Origin: Flavobacteriia bacterium 40-80
GTDB lineage: Bacteria; Bacteroidota; Bacteroidia; Flavobacteriales_D; Crocinitomicaceae
Assembly: GCA_001899145.1 (NCBI GenBank)
Contig: MKVF01000010.1
Span: 1-64,000 of the forward strand
Direction of reading: 5' to 3'
DNA length: 64,000 nucleotides
In this document: in pieces, positions 38,348-46,505 of the stretch
Layout of the letters: every line of letters begins with the position of its first letter
Position numbering within the stretch: the stretch's first letter is position 1
Program-made: the position numbers and the translations under genes
Notes under the pieces: generated by a model
What the model saw: the letters and a program-made list of their open reading frames with translations, nothing else
The model's database searches: none
Told to the model about the DNA's origin: nothing

Positions 38348-41300
38348 TTCTTCTGGTTATTTTTTTGATTAATTTCTTAACATTTTTGGTCCATTTACTT
38401 TCATTTTCCAGGATTCCTGCAATATCTTCGCTCAGAGGAGTCTCATCCTGATCTTTGATCAATGATCTTCCTTCTGCCAGTTTTCCGAAAATATAGTACA
38501 GGCCTGGAACGACAATCACACCGAAAATAGTTCCGAACAGCATACCTCCCAACGCGGAAGAACCAATCGTATGATTACCAACGGATCCGGGTCCGTGAGC
38601 AACAACCAGCGGAAGTAACCCGGCGATAAATGCAAAGGAGGTCATCAAAATCGGGCGGAAACGCATCTTTGCACCTTCGATCGCCGCTTCATAAACGCTC
38701 AATCCTTCGTGATGCTTCAAAACAGCATATTCCACAATCAAAATCGCGTTCTTACCCAGCAATCCGACCAGCATGATCAATCCGATCTGTGCATAGATGT
38801 CATTGGCTAATCCCATCATTTTCAACAACAGAAATGATCCGAAGATACCGACCGGCAAGGATAAAATCACCACCAATGGAATGATAAAGCTCTCATATTG
38901 AGCGGAAAGAACTAGATAAACGAACAATACTACCACCGCAAAAATGTAAATTGCTTCATGGCCCCTTGCCGCTTCATCATAAGAAAGGCCTTCCCACGCT
39001 ACATCATATCCATTCGGCAAAGTTTGTTTCGCCGTTTCTTTTATTGCATTAATTGCATCTCCGGTAGTGTAGCCCGGTGCAGGAATCCCTCTGATGGAGG
39101 AAGAAGTATAAAGATTGAAACGCGTGATCTCATTCGGGCCCTGCGTTTTTTTCATAGTCATAAACGCTGAATAAGGAACCATTTCATCCCGGTCGTTTTT
39201 AACGTAGAGATTAAGAATATCAGACGGCATTTTCCTGTATTCAGGATCCGCTTGCGTATATACCTTAAAGAAGGTGTTAAAGCGGACGAAACCCTGTTCA
39301 TAAGTACTTCCTATCAGGACATCCAGGTTGTCCATCGCTTTTCCGATAGAAACACCTTTCTGCATGGCTTTGTTATTGTCAATTATCAGTTCGTACTGCG
39401 GATAATTAGCAGCATAAAACGTAAATAATCCTGCCAGTTCTTTACGTTTTCTCAGTGCGTTCATAAATTCGGTATTCACTTTGTCAAATTCCTGATAATC
39501 CGTTTCACTGCCTTTATCCAGCAAACGAAGAGAAAAACCGTCAGATGAACCGTATCCGGGAACCGCAGGCGGCTCAAAAAACTCCACAACAGCACCCAGA
39601 TCTTTTGTTTTTCCTTCTAATTCCTCAATTACCTGATGCACATTATTGCTGCGTTTTGACCAGTCTTTTAAATTGATGATACAGGTTCCTGCATTTGAAC
39701 CGCGACCTTCCGTCAAAATTTCATATCCTGCCAGCGAGGTCACCGACTGTACACCTTCCACTCCTTCCGCGATTTTCTGCAGCTGGCGGGAAACATCGTT
39801 CGTACGTTCCAGCGTACTTCCCGGAGGTGTCTGTATAATCGCATAAATCATTCCCTGGTCTTCATTCGGAATAAATCCGGACGGTAATTTTTCATTGACC
39901 AGAAAAATTCCAAATCCAAAAGCGATCAGAATACCATAAGTAATTACTTTTCTGTTTACAATCACTCCCAACAAGGCGGTGTATTTTCCTGTTACCTTAT
40001 CAAACGTCCTGTTGAACCAGCCTATAAATAAACTGACAGGTGTTTTTCTTTTTGGCTTCCCATGATTATTTTTCAGGATCATCGCACAAAGAACCGGTGT
40101 CAGCGTCAGGGCTACAACTCCGGAAAGGATGATCGAGCTTGCCATTGTAATCGAAAACTGCCGGTAGAAAACTCCAACCGGGCCGGGCATAAATGCAACA
40201 GGGACAAATACGGAAGTCATTACCAATGTGATAGCGATAATCGCACCGCTGATCTCTCCTAATACTTCTTTCACCGCTTTATAAGGTGACAAGTGCTTCT
40301 CTTCCATCTTCGCATGGACGGCTTCCACCACCACAATCGCATCATCAACGACAATCCCGATTGCCAAGACGAGAGCAAAAAGCGTGATCAGGTTGATGGT
40401 CAGCCCGAAAAACTGCATAAAGACAAACGCGCCTATCAGCGATACGGGAACAGCAATCGTCGGAATCAATGTAGATCTTAAATCTCCCAGGAATAAGAAC
40501 ACTACTAATGCTACCAGAACAAAGGCTTCTACTAAGGTATGTAATACTTTGTCGATGGAGGCATCCACAAATTTGGATACGTCGTAATTGATCTCATAAT
40601 TCATTCCCGGAGGAAAATCATTTTTCAGCTCTTCGAGCTTTTCTTTTACTCCTTCAATTACCTTGCTGGCGTTACTTCCAATATTCTGTTTCAGTACAAT
40701 GGAAGCAGAAGGATGTCCGTCCTTGTTGGAATAAATATCAAAGAATTCGCTGCCGAGCTCGACATCCGCAACATCTTTCAATTTCAGATTTTCCCCTTCA
40801 GCATTCGCGCGGATGATAATATCCGCATATTCTTCCGGTTTACTGTAACGTCCTTTATAAGAAAGCACATATTCCAGAGATTGAGGAGTTTTCCCCGAAC
40901 TCTGCCCCAAACGTCCCGGACGGCCGATGATACTTTGCTCACCAACAGCATCCAGCACCTCTTCCGTAGATACATTGTATGCTCTCATTCTGTCAGGTTT
41001 CAGCCAGATTCGCATAGCATACTGACGGCTCCCCAGAATTTGCGCACGCCCCATACCGTGGATACGCTGTAATTCAGGGATCACATGCACATTGGCATAG
41101 TTGTACAGAAATTTCTCATCAGCATGTTTGTCTGTACTGTATAAATTTACATACATCAACATACTCGGCTGGATCGGAGAAATAATAACACCTTCCCTCT
41201 GAACCAGAGGAGGAAGATTATTCATTACCTGATCGACTCTCGTTTTAATATTTACGACGGCATCGTTCGGATCCGTTCCCGGTTCAAATACGACCTGAAT

Positions 41301-41567
41301 CGTTGCCTCACCGGCGCTGGTCGCATCCGAGATAATATATTGCATTCCCTGAACACCATTGATCGCTCTTTCCAGAGGAATCAGAGTGGATTTTACAAGT
41401 ACATCCGCGCTGGATCCGGGGTAGGCAATAAAGACGTTCACGCGCGGAGGTGCAATGTCCGGGAATTGTGAGATCGGTCTCGTATTGATCGCTAAAAACC
41501 CCATAAAAATAATAGCCAGAGAAAGCGATATTGCAAGAACCGGCCGCTGAATGAATTTACTAAACAT
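38337..41567 (-). CDS. RND (HAE1) multidrug efflux pump, pump 1
   Basis: A 1,076-residue inner-membrane proton/drug antiporter of the AcrB type. Two repeats of six membrane segments with large periplasmic loops are visible. Key motifs are TRPISQFPDIAPPRV near the start, GIVVDDAIVVVEAVH in TM4 with the proton-relay Asp pair, and GFIPNEDQGMIYA in the second porter half. The length is typical for AcrB (about 1,049), with a charged tail of about 40 extra residues. It lies between its adaptor (24 bp gap) and channel (11 bp overlap). Paralog of the pump at 50633; drug range unknown. Confidence 0.95.
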   Translation of the reverse strand: MFSKFIQRPVLAISLSLAIIFMGFLAINTRPISQFPDIAPPRVNVFIAYPGSSADVLVKSTLIPLERAINGVQGMQYIISDATSAGEATIQVVFEPGTDPNDAVVNIKTRVDQVMNNLPPLVQREGVIISPIQPSMLMYVNLYSTDKHADEKFLYNYANVHVIPELQRIHGMGRAQILGSRQYAMRIWLKPDRMRAYNVSTEEVLDAVGEQSIIGRPGRLGQSSGKTPQSLEYVLSYKGRYSKPEEYADIIIRANAEGENLKLKDVADVELGSEFFDIYSNKDGHPSASIVLKQNIGSNASKVIEGVKEKLEELKNDFPPGMNYEINYDVSKFVDASIDKVLHTLVEAFVLVALVVFLFLGDLRSTLIPTIAVPVSLIGAFVFMQFFGLTINLITLFALVLAIGIVVDDAIVVVEAVHAKMEEKHLSPYKAVKEVLGEISGAIIAITLVMTSVFVPVAFMPGPVGVFYRQFSITMASSIILSGVVALTLTPVLCAMILKNNHGKPKRKTPVSLFIGWFNRTFDKVTGKYTALLGVIVNRKVITYGILIAFGFGIFLVNEKLPSGFIPNEDQGMIYAIIQTPPGSTLERTNDVSRQLQKIAEGVEGVQSVTSLAGYEILTEGRGSNAGTCIINLKDWSKRSNNVHQVIEELEGKTKDLGAVVEFFEPPAVPGYGSSDGFSLRLLDKGSETDYQEFDKVNTEFMNALRKRKELAGLFTFYAANYPQYELIIDNNKAMQKGVSIGKAMDNLDVLIGSTYEQGFVRFNTFFKVYTQADPEYRKMPSDILNLYVKNDRDEMVPYSAFMTMKKTQGPNEITRFNLYTSSSIRGIPAPGYTTGDAINAIKETAKQTLPNGYDVAWEGLSYDEAARGHEAIYIFAVVVLFVYLVLSAQYESFIIPLVVILSLPVGIFGSFLLLKMMGLANDIYAQIGLIMLVGLLGKNAILIVEYAVLKHHEGLSVYEAAIEGAKMRFRPILMTSFAFIAGLLPLVVAHGPGSVGNHTIGSSALGGMLFGTIFGVIVVPGLYYIFGKLAEGRSLIKDQDETPLSEDIAGILENESKWTKNVKKLIKKITRRNED

Positions 41568-41591
41568 TATTCTGATTTTTTAGTTCTTACA

Positions 41592-42677
41592 TTATTCCGC
41601 AAACAAAGAGTTCAATTCAGACAATGCTTTATCTGTACTCTTGAATGTGAATTGTATTTTCTCGTTATTTTTCACTTTCCGGATTCCTTCCAAAAGGATC
41701 TTATCGCTTTTACTCAGGCCTTTTGTAACAACATACAAATGTGGAAGCTCTGCTCCTACAGTTATTTCACGGGAATGAACCACATTATTTTTATCTACGA
41801 CATACACATATTTCTTGTCGAGGATCTCAAATGTCGCTTTCTGAGGAATGATAATCGCGTTTTTAAGATCAATCGGCATCAGAATATTACCTGTTTCACC
41901 GTGTCGTAACACTCCTTTCGGATTTTCAAAAGTAGCCCTGAAGGCAATATTTCCTGTTTCATTGTTAAAATCCGCTTCAATGGTTTCAATAACACCTTCT
42001 TTATCAAAAATGGTATTATTCGCCATCTGCAGCTTAACTTTTGGCAGGATGCCGCCCGGGTTTGTCTGCTTGAATGTCAGGTATTCCGCTTCCGGAACAT
42101 TGAAATAAACCCAGATCTTACTGTTATCGGAAAGCGTTGTAAGTAAATCACCTTCATCCAATAAACTACCAAGACGTACAGAGAAGCGTCCCATGTAACC
42201 ATCAAAAGGTGCTCTGACTTCCGTAAAGCCCAGATGAGCCTGTGCCAGCTCCAGAACAGCTTTCGCTTTATCCAGTTTCGCTTTGGAAAGCGCCAGCTCG
42301 CTTGATGAAACAATATTACTGTCCGCAAGCTTTTTCGTCATTTTATACTCTATTTCCGTATAATCTTTTTCTGCTTGCGCGCTTTGTGCTTCTGCCTTGT
42401 AAATTGAAGGCAAAATCCGGAACATCAGCTGTCCTTTTTTTATGAATTTTCCTTCATCCACAAAAATATCCTGAAGATATCCTTTTTCCAGCGCTCTCAG
42501 CTCAATATGCTGTACCGAGTGAATCTGGCACACATAGTTCTGATAAACAAGCGTATCTCTCTGAATCGGACTTGTTACCACAAATTTGGTATCTTCATGC
42601 TCCGCATGATCTCCGCTTTTGCATCCTGCATTCAACAATAAAGCTGCAAAGCAAGCTACAATTGAAAGTTTTTTCAT
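41592..42677 (-). CDS. RND membrane-fusion protein (adaptor), pump 1
   Basis: A 361-residue periplasmic adaptor, anchored as a lipoprotein (signal ending LLNAGCKSGD, lipobox Cys near 19). A short His/Asp/Glu-rich stretch HAEHED follows, then a HlyD-type barrel-sandwich and hairpin (for example LGFTEVRAPFDGYMGRF, GSLLDEGDLLTTL), beta-barrel and membrane-proximal domain (LLEGIRKVKNNEKI). First gene of the operon with a palindrome 45 bp upstream, so the palindrome may be a regulatory site. The adaptor at 49489 is a clear paralog. Confidence 0.92.
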   Translation of the reverse strand: MKKLSIVACFAALLLNAGCKSGDHAEHEDTKFVVTSPIQRDTLVYQNYVCQIHSVQHIELRALEKGYLQDIFVDEGKFIKKGQLMFRILPSIYKAEAQSAQAEKDYTEIEYKMTKKLADSNIVSSSELALSKAKLDKAKAVLELAQAHLGFTEVRAPFDGYMGRFSVRLGSLLDEGDLLTTLSDNSKIWVYFNVPEAEYLTFKQTNPGGILPKVKLQMANNTIFDKEGVIETIEADFNNETGNIAFRATFENPKGVLRHGETGNILMPIDLKNAIIIPQKATFEILDKKYVYVVDKNNVVHSREITVGAELPHLYVVTKGLSKSDKILLEGIRKVKNNEKIQFTFKSTDKALSELNSLFAE

Positions 42678-42721
42678 AAATGATAATAATTTAATTTTGA
42701 TTTTTATGTTTGTTATATAGA

Positions 42722-42755
42722 GTTCATTATGAATAGGTTTAATATCATAATGAAC
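42722..42755. promoter_or_regulatory. perfect 11-bp inverted repeat upstream of RND operon 1
   Basis: GTTCATTATGA / TCATAATGAAC (42722-42732 and 42745-42755) with a 12-base spacer, 45-78 bp upstream of the adaptor ATG on the minus strand. It has the form of an operator for a dimeric repressor such as TetR or MarR type. No T tract follows on either strand, so it is not a terminator. No regulator gene lies nearby. Confidence 0.6.
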
Positions 42756-42985
42756 AGATTTATTTACGGCTATTGCCGGAAAAATCCTGATTAACCGCCT
42801 GATTTCTCAGACACGGGATACGATCACCTGTCAGGGATACAATTGTATGGAAATGAAATGTAAGTTGTCAGAAATGATTTTCCATACAAACGTATGCGAA
42901 CCGGAATCGATACTTCTGATAATCAGAATCTATCCGAAAATAAAACGCTTCCGCATCAGAAAGGTGCGGCAAAAAACGCATGTTT
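42756..42985. other. intergenic space without a recognisable gene
   Basis: The rest of the 308-base gap upstream of RND operon 1 (the palindrome lies at its start) holds no convincing gene. A 61-codon frame at 42847-43032 has no family signal and unlikely composition. A weak hairpin CCGCA...TGCGG near 42952-42970 could end the minus-strand gene at 42986. Confidence 0.5.
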
Positions 42986-43366
42986 TTAAATTAAAATCTG
43001 ACGATTTTGAATCCAAAGCGGAATCGCTTTGATTAAAGGGGAATAACTGATAAAACCGTTCCCTCTTACGAGAACTTCTGAAAAGACCGCCCAGACTAAT
43101 TCGGGCTGATCAATTTGAATATAATCAAAAAAGAAATCTTCTTCTGTCGGATCTTTTACTAAATTAAGAGCATTGTTGATCTGAGTAATATCATCCTGAT
43201 GCCATGTAAGAACATTCTTCTTTTTGTAGTCATCCAGCTTTTTGAGGTATTCCGGTATGTTAATCTCAAAAGCGTTAAGAAGTGTGTTGCTACTAATCAG
43301 AAAAATTGTAACGATACAGAGCAAACGGGCAATATGTAACTTTAATTTTAGCATATCCGAAAACAA
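42986..43366 (-). CDS. small exported or membrane-anchored protein of unknown function
   Basis: A 126-residue protein I do not recognise. A hydrophobic N-terminus (HIARLLCIVTIFLISSNTLLNAFE) looks like a signal peptide or anchor. Starts at 43366 or 43354 (MLKLKLH) are both possible; the second gives a better signal. The rest is helical and charged, with EDFFFDYIQIDQPELVWAVF near the middle. Codon use resembles the neighbours, which favours a real gene, but nothing tells its role. Confidence 0.55.
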   Translation of the reverse strand: MFSDMLKLKLHIARLLCIVTIFLISSNTLLNAFEINIPEYLKKLDDYKKKNVLTWHQDDITQINNALNLVKDPTEEDFFFDYIQIDQPELVWAVFSEVLVRGNGFISYSPLIKAIPLWIQNRQILI

Positions 43367-43619
43367 AGTTGTTCAATAATAAAATGCCCTGCCCTGTTTT
43401 CTATATAGTTTAACAAAAAAATAAACGGATTCAAAACCATAAAGCATTGAATGCAAGATACAAAAAAGTAAAAAGTGTAAGGTCAAAAAGATAAGATAAA
43501 AGACATTCCGGGTTTAAATCGTTAAAATAGCAGGTGTTTATCATTTTCCGTTATCTTGCTCACTTCAGGTGATAGTATGTAATCTGCATTCACTATATTT
43601 ACCCCAAAATTTGAACTTT

Positions 43620-44162
43620 ATGAATAGCTGGATTCCCCTGATTATTGCAATAGCTGCTTTTACAGCACTGATTTTGATCGTTTTTATTATGATGAAAAAA
43701 CAACAGTCTGTTACTGTTCAGCTGATTGAAAGAGATATCCGTAACCTGAACCTTGAATTAAAAAAAGACCGCCAGAATTATTTTTTACCGCACAGAGTGG
43801 AAGCTTACCAGCGCTTTATTCTGCTGATGAACAGGATCACTCCGGAAAATATCGTTTTGCGTTTTCACAATCCTGCATTGCCCGCAAAGAAAGTACAGCT
43901 GGATATTCTGGAAGCCATCCGTGAAGAATTTGATCATAATGTTGCCCAGCAGATGTTCATCAGTTCAGATGCGTGGAAGCTTGTAAAGGATGCGAAAGAA
44001 GAAACGATCCGTATTATCAATCTGGCCGGTGATTCTCTGGATGTTACTGCATTAAGCCTTGACTTCGCAACCCGAATCATGGAAATTTCCGCGGAAGTAG
44101 GTAGCATGCCTACGGATATTGCTGCTGAATACCTGAAAAAAGAGCTTCAGGAGCTGTTTTAA
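43620..44162 (+). CDS. conserved Bacteroidetes membrane-anchored protein (DUF7935-like)
   Basis: A 180-residue protein with one N-terminal membrane helix (SWIPLIIAIAAFTALILIVF) followed by a basic stretch and a soluble helical domain. Motifs YQRFILLMNRITPENIVLR and EEFDHNVAQQMFISSDAW recur in a family that I know only from Bacteroidetes and only as conserved hypothetical. ATG 43620 was chosen because it directly precedes the membrane helix; a start at 43569 adds a poor leader. It lies 33 bp before the SRPBCC gene and may be co-transcribed. Confidence 0.78.
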   Translation: MNSWIPLIIAIAAFTALILIVFIMMKKQQSVTVQLIERDIRNLNLELKKDRQNYFLPHRVEAYQRFILLMNRITPENIVLRFHNPALPAKKVQLDILEAIREEFDHNVAQQMFISSDAWKLVKDAKEETIRIINLAGDSLDVTALSLDFATRIMEISAEVGSMPTDIAAEYLKKELQELF

Positions 44163-44195
44163 TCTTAGCTTCTGATTCATCCATCAGCTAACAGT

Positions 44196-44579
44196 ATGGA
44201 AAAAACAAAAATCACCGGGAAGACGAAAGATGCAGGCTGGCAGTTCGGAATCAGAAAAAGTGTTCCATTAAAATTAAATGAAGTCTGGGAATTTCTTTTT
44301 TCGGAAAATGGAATCAAACTCTGGCTGGAAGATGCAGATCAGAAATTCTCTACATTCAGACAGCTTTCTCACATAAGAACAAAATGGAAGCTGAAAGACT
44401 GGACAAATGAAGCGACACTGCAAATGAGAGTTCTTTCGAATAATAAGGACAAAACAACAATTGCCTTTCATATAGACAAGCTGCTCAATGAAGACCAGCG
44501 GGAAGAAACAAAAATGTATTGGAACAATATCATCAAGATAATAACCGAACAAATAGCCTCTGACGGGTCATCTAAATAG
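44196..44579 (+). CDS. SRPBCC/AHSA1-like protein
   Basis: A 127-residue protein of the START/SRPBCC helix-grip fold, activator-of-Hsp90 (AHSA1) branch. Visible: an initial strand (WQFGIRKSVPLKLNEVWEFLF), ENGIKLWL at the usual helix, an inner strand (IRTKWKLKDWTNEATLQMRV) and the terminal long helix with YWNNIIKIITEQI. Such proteins bind hydrophobic ligands or assist chaperones; ligand unknown. No catalytic residues are expected. Confidence 0.82.
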   Translation: MEKTKITGKTKDAGWQFGIRKSVPLKLNEVWEFLFSENGIKLWLEDADQKFSTFRQLSHIRTKWKLKDWTNEATLQMRVLSNNKDKTTIAFHIDKLLNEDQREETKMYWNNIIKIITEQIASDGSSK

Positions 44580-44622
44580 ATCTTTATCTTCTTTAGTAAA
44601 CAGGTTTCAAATCCGGATAATG

Positions 44623-45897
44623 CTACACTTCCTCCAAAAAACGCTCTGTCACATCATAGAGCTGCTGCAATTCCCCATCTGTAATACAAAACGGCGCATT
44701 AAAAAAAATGGTATTTCCCAGCGGACGAAGCAGTATGCCGTTTTCTCTGTAAAAGGAAATTATTTTATCCCGTAAAGACGAAAAATAACCTTCTGTTTCC
44801 TGAACAACGTCAAAAGCAAAAATTGTTCCTGACTGGCGTACATTTTTAACTTTCGGATAAATCTTTAACCGTTCTGAAAAACTTCTGTGAGCATTAACAA
44901 TCCGGTTAATATTATTGAAAAAAGCCGGTTGGTCAATTAAATCAAAATTAGCGCAGACAGCAGCACAAATCAGTGAATTACCGGTAAAGGAATGTCCGTG
45001 AAGCATTGCAGAAGCCATGGAATCTCCCAGAAACATATCAAAGATTTCCTGCGTTGCCACCGTTAGTCCTAAAGGTAAAACTCCTCCCGTTACTCCTTTA
45101 GAAAGACAAACCAGATCCGGGCGTTCCGAAATATATTCAATAGCGAATAATTTCCCGGTTCTTCCCCAGCCGGTCATTATTTCGTCCGCGATGGTCAAAA
45201 CCTCATATTTTTTACATAAAGAAAGTGCTTTATCCAGAAAATCAGCCGAATACATTTTCATTCCGCCGGAGCCTAAAACCAACGGTTCAAAAATAAATGC
45301 AGCAACATCTCCTTTTTCAAGCAATCTTTCCAGCTGATCCAGTACCTGCTCTTCTTTTTCTGCAGACGGGAAATCCAAAAAATCCACATGAAAAAGATAC
45401 GGCTCGAAAGGTGTATTAAAGCCTCCTCTGTCTCCTACTGCCATTGCCCCGAACGTATCCCCGTGATACGCTCCGTCGATCGCAATTATCTTCGGTTTGC
45501 TTTCTCTTTTATTATACCAGAACTGCATAGCCATTTTCAATGCGACTTCTACAGCCGTAGAACCATTATCGGAGAAAAAGACCTTCTGAAAAGGCTCGCC
45601 CAGGTAATGAATAACACGTTTGGCGACTTCCACTCCTTTTTGATGAGTTACGTTTGCGAAGATCACATGATCAATTTCGGCATACTGGTCATAAATCGCC
45701 TTGCGGATATGTTCGTTTCCATGCCCGTGAATATTTACCCACCAGCAGGAATTAGCATCGATGTATGCCTTTCCTTCCGCATCGTAAAGTAAGGTATCTT
45801 TTGCTTTCACTATCGGTAACGGATCACCGCTCGTCTGGTGCTGCGTGAACGGATGCCACACATATTTTTTATCATCTTCAACTAAGTGACTGCTCAT
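44623..45897 (-). CDS. bioA: adenosylmethionine-8-amino-7-oxononanoate transaminase
   Basis: PLP enzyme of biotin synthesis that aminates 7-keto-8-aminopelargonate to 7,8-diaminopelargonate with SAM as amino donor. The 424-residue chain carries the class III aminotransferase pattern: VWHPFTQHQT at the start (BioA substrate loop), SDNGSTAVEVALKMA, GAYHGDT, IADEIMTGWGRTG and the PLP Lys in LSKGVTGG near residue 265, then MLHGHSFTGNSL. Its ATG overlaps the BioD stop by ATGA, so the pair is translationally coupled. The operon continues upstream to pheT. Confidence 0.96.
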   Translation of the reverse strand: MSSHLVEDDKKYVWHPFTQHQTSGDPLPIVKAKDTLLYDAEGKAYIDANSCWWVNIHGHGNEHIRKAIYDQYAEIDHVIFANVTHQKGVEVAKRVIHYLGEPFQKVFFSDNGSTAVEVALKMAMQFWYNKRESKPKIIAIDGAYHGDTFGAMAVGDRGGFNTPFEPYLFHVDFLDFPSAEKEEQVLDQLERLLEKGDVAAFIFEPLVLGSGGMKMYSADFLDKALSLCKKYEVLTIADEIMTGWGRTGKLFAIEYISERPDLVCLSKGVTGGVLPLGLTVATQEIFDMFLGDSMASAMLHGHSFTGNSLICAAVCANFDLIDQPAFFNNINRIVNAHRSFSERLKIYPKVKNVRQSGTIFAFDVVQETEGYFSSLRDKIISFYRENGILLRPLGNTIFFNAPFCITDGELQQLYDVTERFLEEV

Positions 45898-46505
45898 AAT
45901 TTTTCGATTTTTACGCTGCTTACTTCTCTCAAATCCTGCAATTGAGGTAAGCGGAAATAATCCGGTTCCGGAACTATTTTACGGATAATATCCTCGCTGC
46001 TGCCATATTCTTCGCCGTTAAAAACAACTCCTGCGATCTTTACATTTCTACTTTTCAATGCTTCTAATGTCAGCAAAGTATGATTAATGCTTCCCAGATA
46101 ATGACGGACAACTACTACTACCGGTAAATTCCATTTTTGAAGCAGGTCGATATTCAATTCTCCTTTATCATTCAAAGGAACCATGATTCCTCCCGCCATT
46201 TCTATCAGCAGTTTTTCATTTGGGGGAAGAAGCAGTAATTTTTCAATTTCAATCTGCTTCCCTTCTTCTCTTGCAGCCAGATGTGGTGAAGCAGGAAGCT
46301 GAAAATGATATACTTCCGGAATAAATTTTAAATCAGGAAGGTTTGAAAATAAAAAGCGAGTATCTCTACTCGCTTCGTTTCCTGTCTGCACAGGTTTCCA
46401 GTAATCATAGCCAAATTGCCGGCATAAAACAGTGGATACAACGGTTTTTCCAACATCCGTTCCGATTCCGACAACAACAATTCTATCCGGTAATTCCCTA
46501 TTCAT
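45894..46505 (-). CDS. bioD: dethiobiotin synthetase
   Basis: ATP-dependent carboxylase that closes the ureido ring of dethiobiotin. The 203-residue chain has the P-loop VVGIGTDVGKTVVSTVLC, VQTGNEA following the first strand, the acidic EMAGGIMVPL (with Ala where most family members have Gly) and VVVVRHYLGSINHTLLT. Its start codon shares one base with the pheT stop (TAATG) and its end overlaps bioA. No biotin repressor site is visible; the operon is probably driven from in front of pheT. Confidence 0.95.
   Translation of the reverse strand: MNRELPDRIVVVGIGTDVGKTVVSTVLCRQFGYDYWKPVQTGNEASRDTRFLFSNLPDLKFIPEVYHFQLPASPHLAAREEGKQIEIEKLLLLPPNEKLLIEMAGGIMVPLNDKGELNIDLLQKWNLPVVVVVRHYLGSINHTLLTLEALKSRNVKIAGVVFNGEEYGSSEDIIRKIVPEPDYFRLPQLQDLREVSSVKIEKL

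Noticed and set aside
42847..43032. 61-codon frame upstream of RND operon 1
   Set aside because: No family signal, overlaps the end of the minus-strand gene, and composition is not protein-like.
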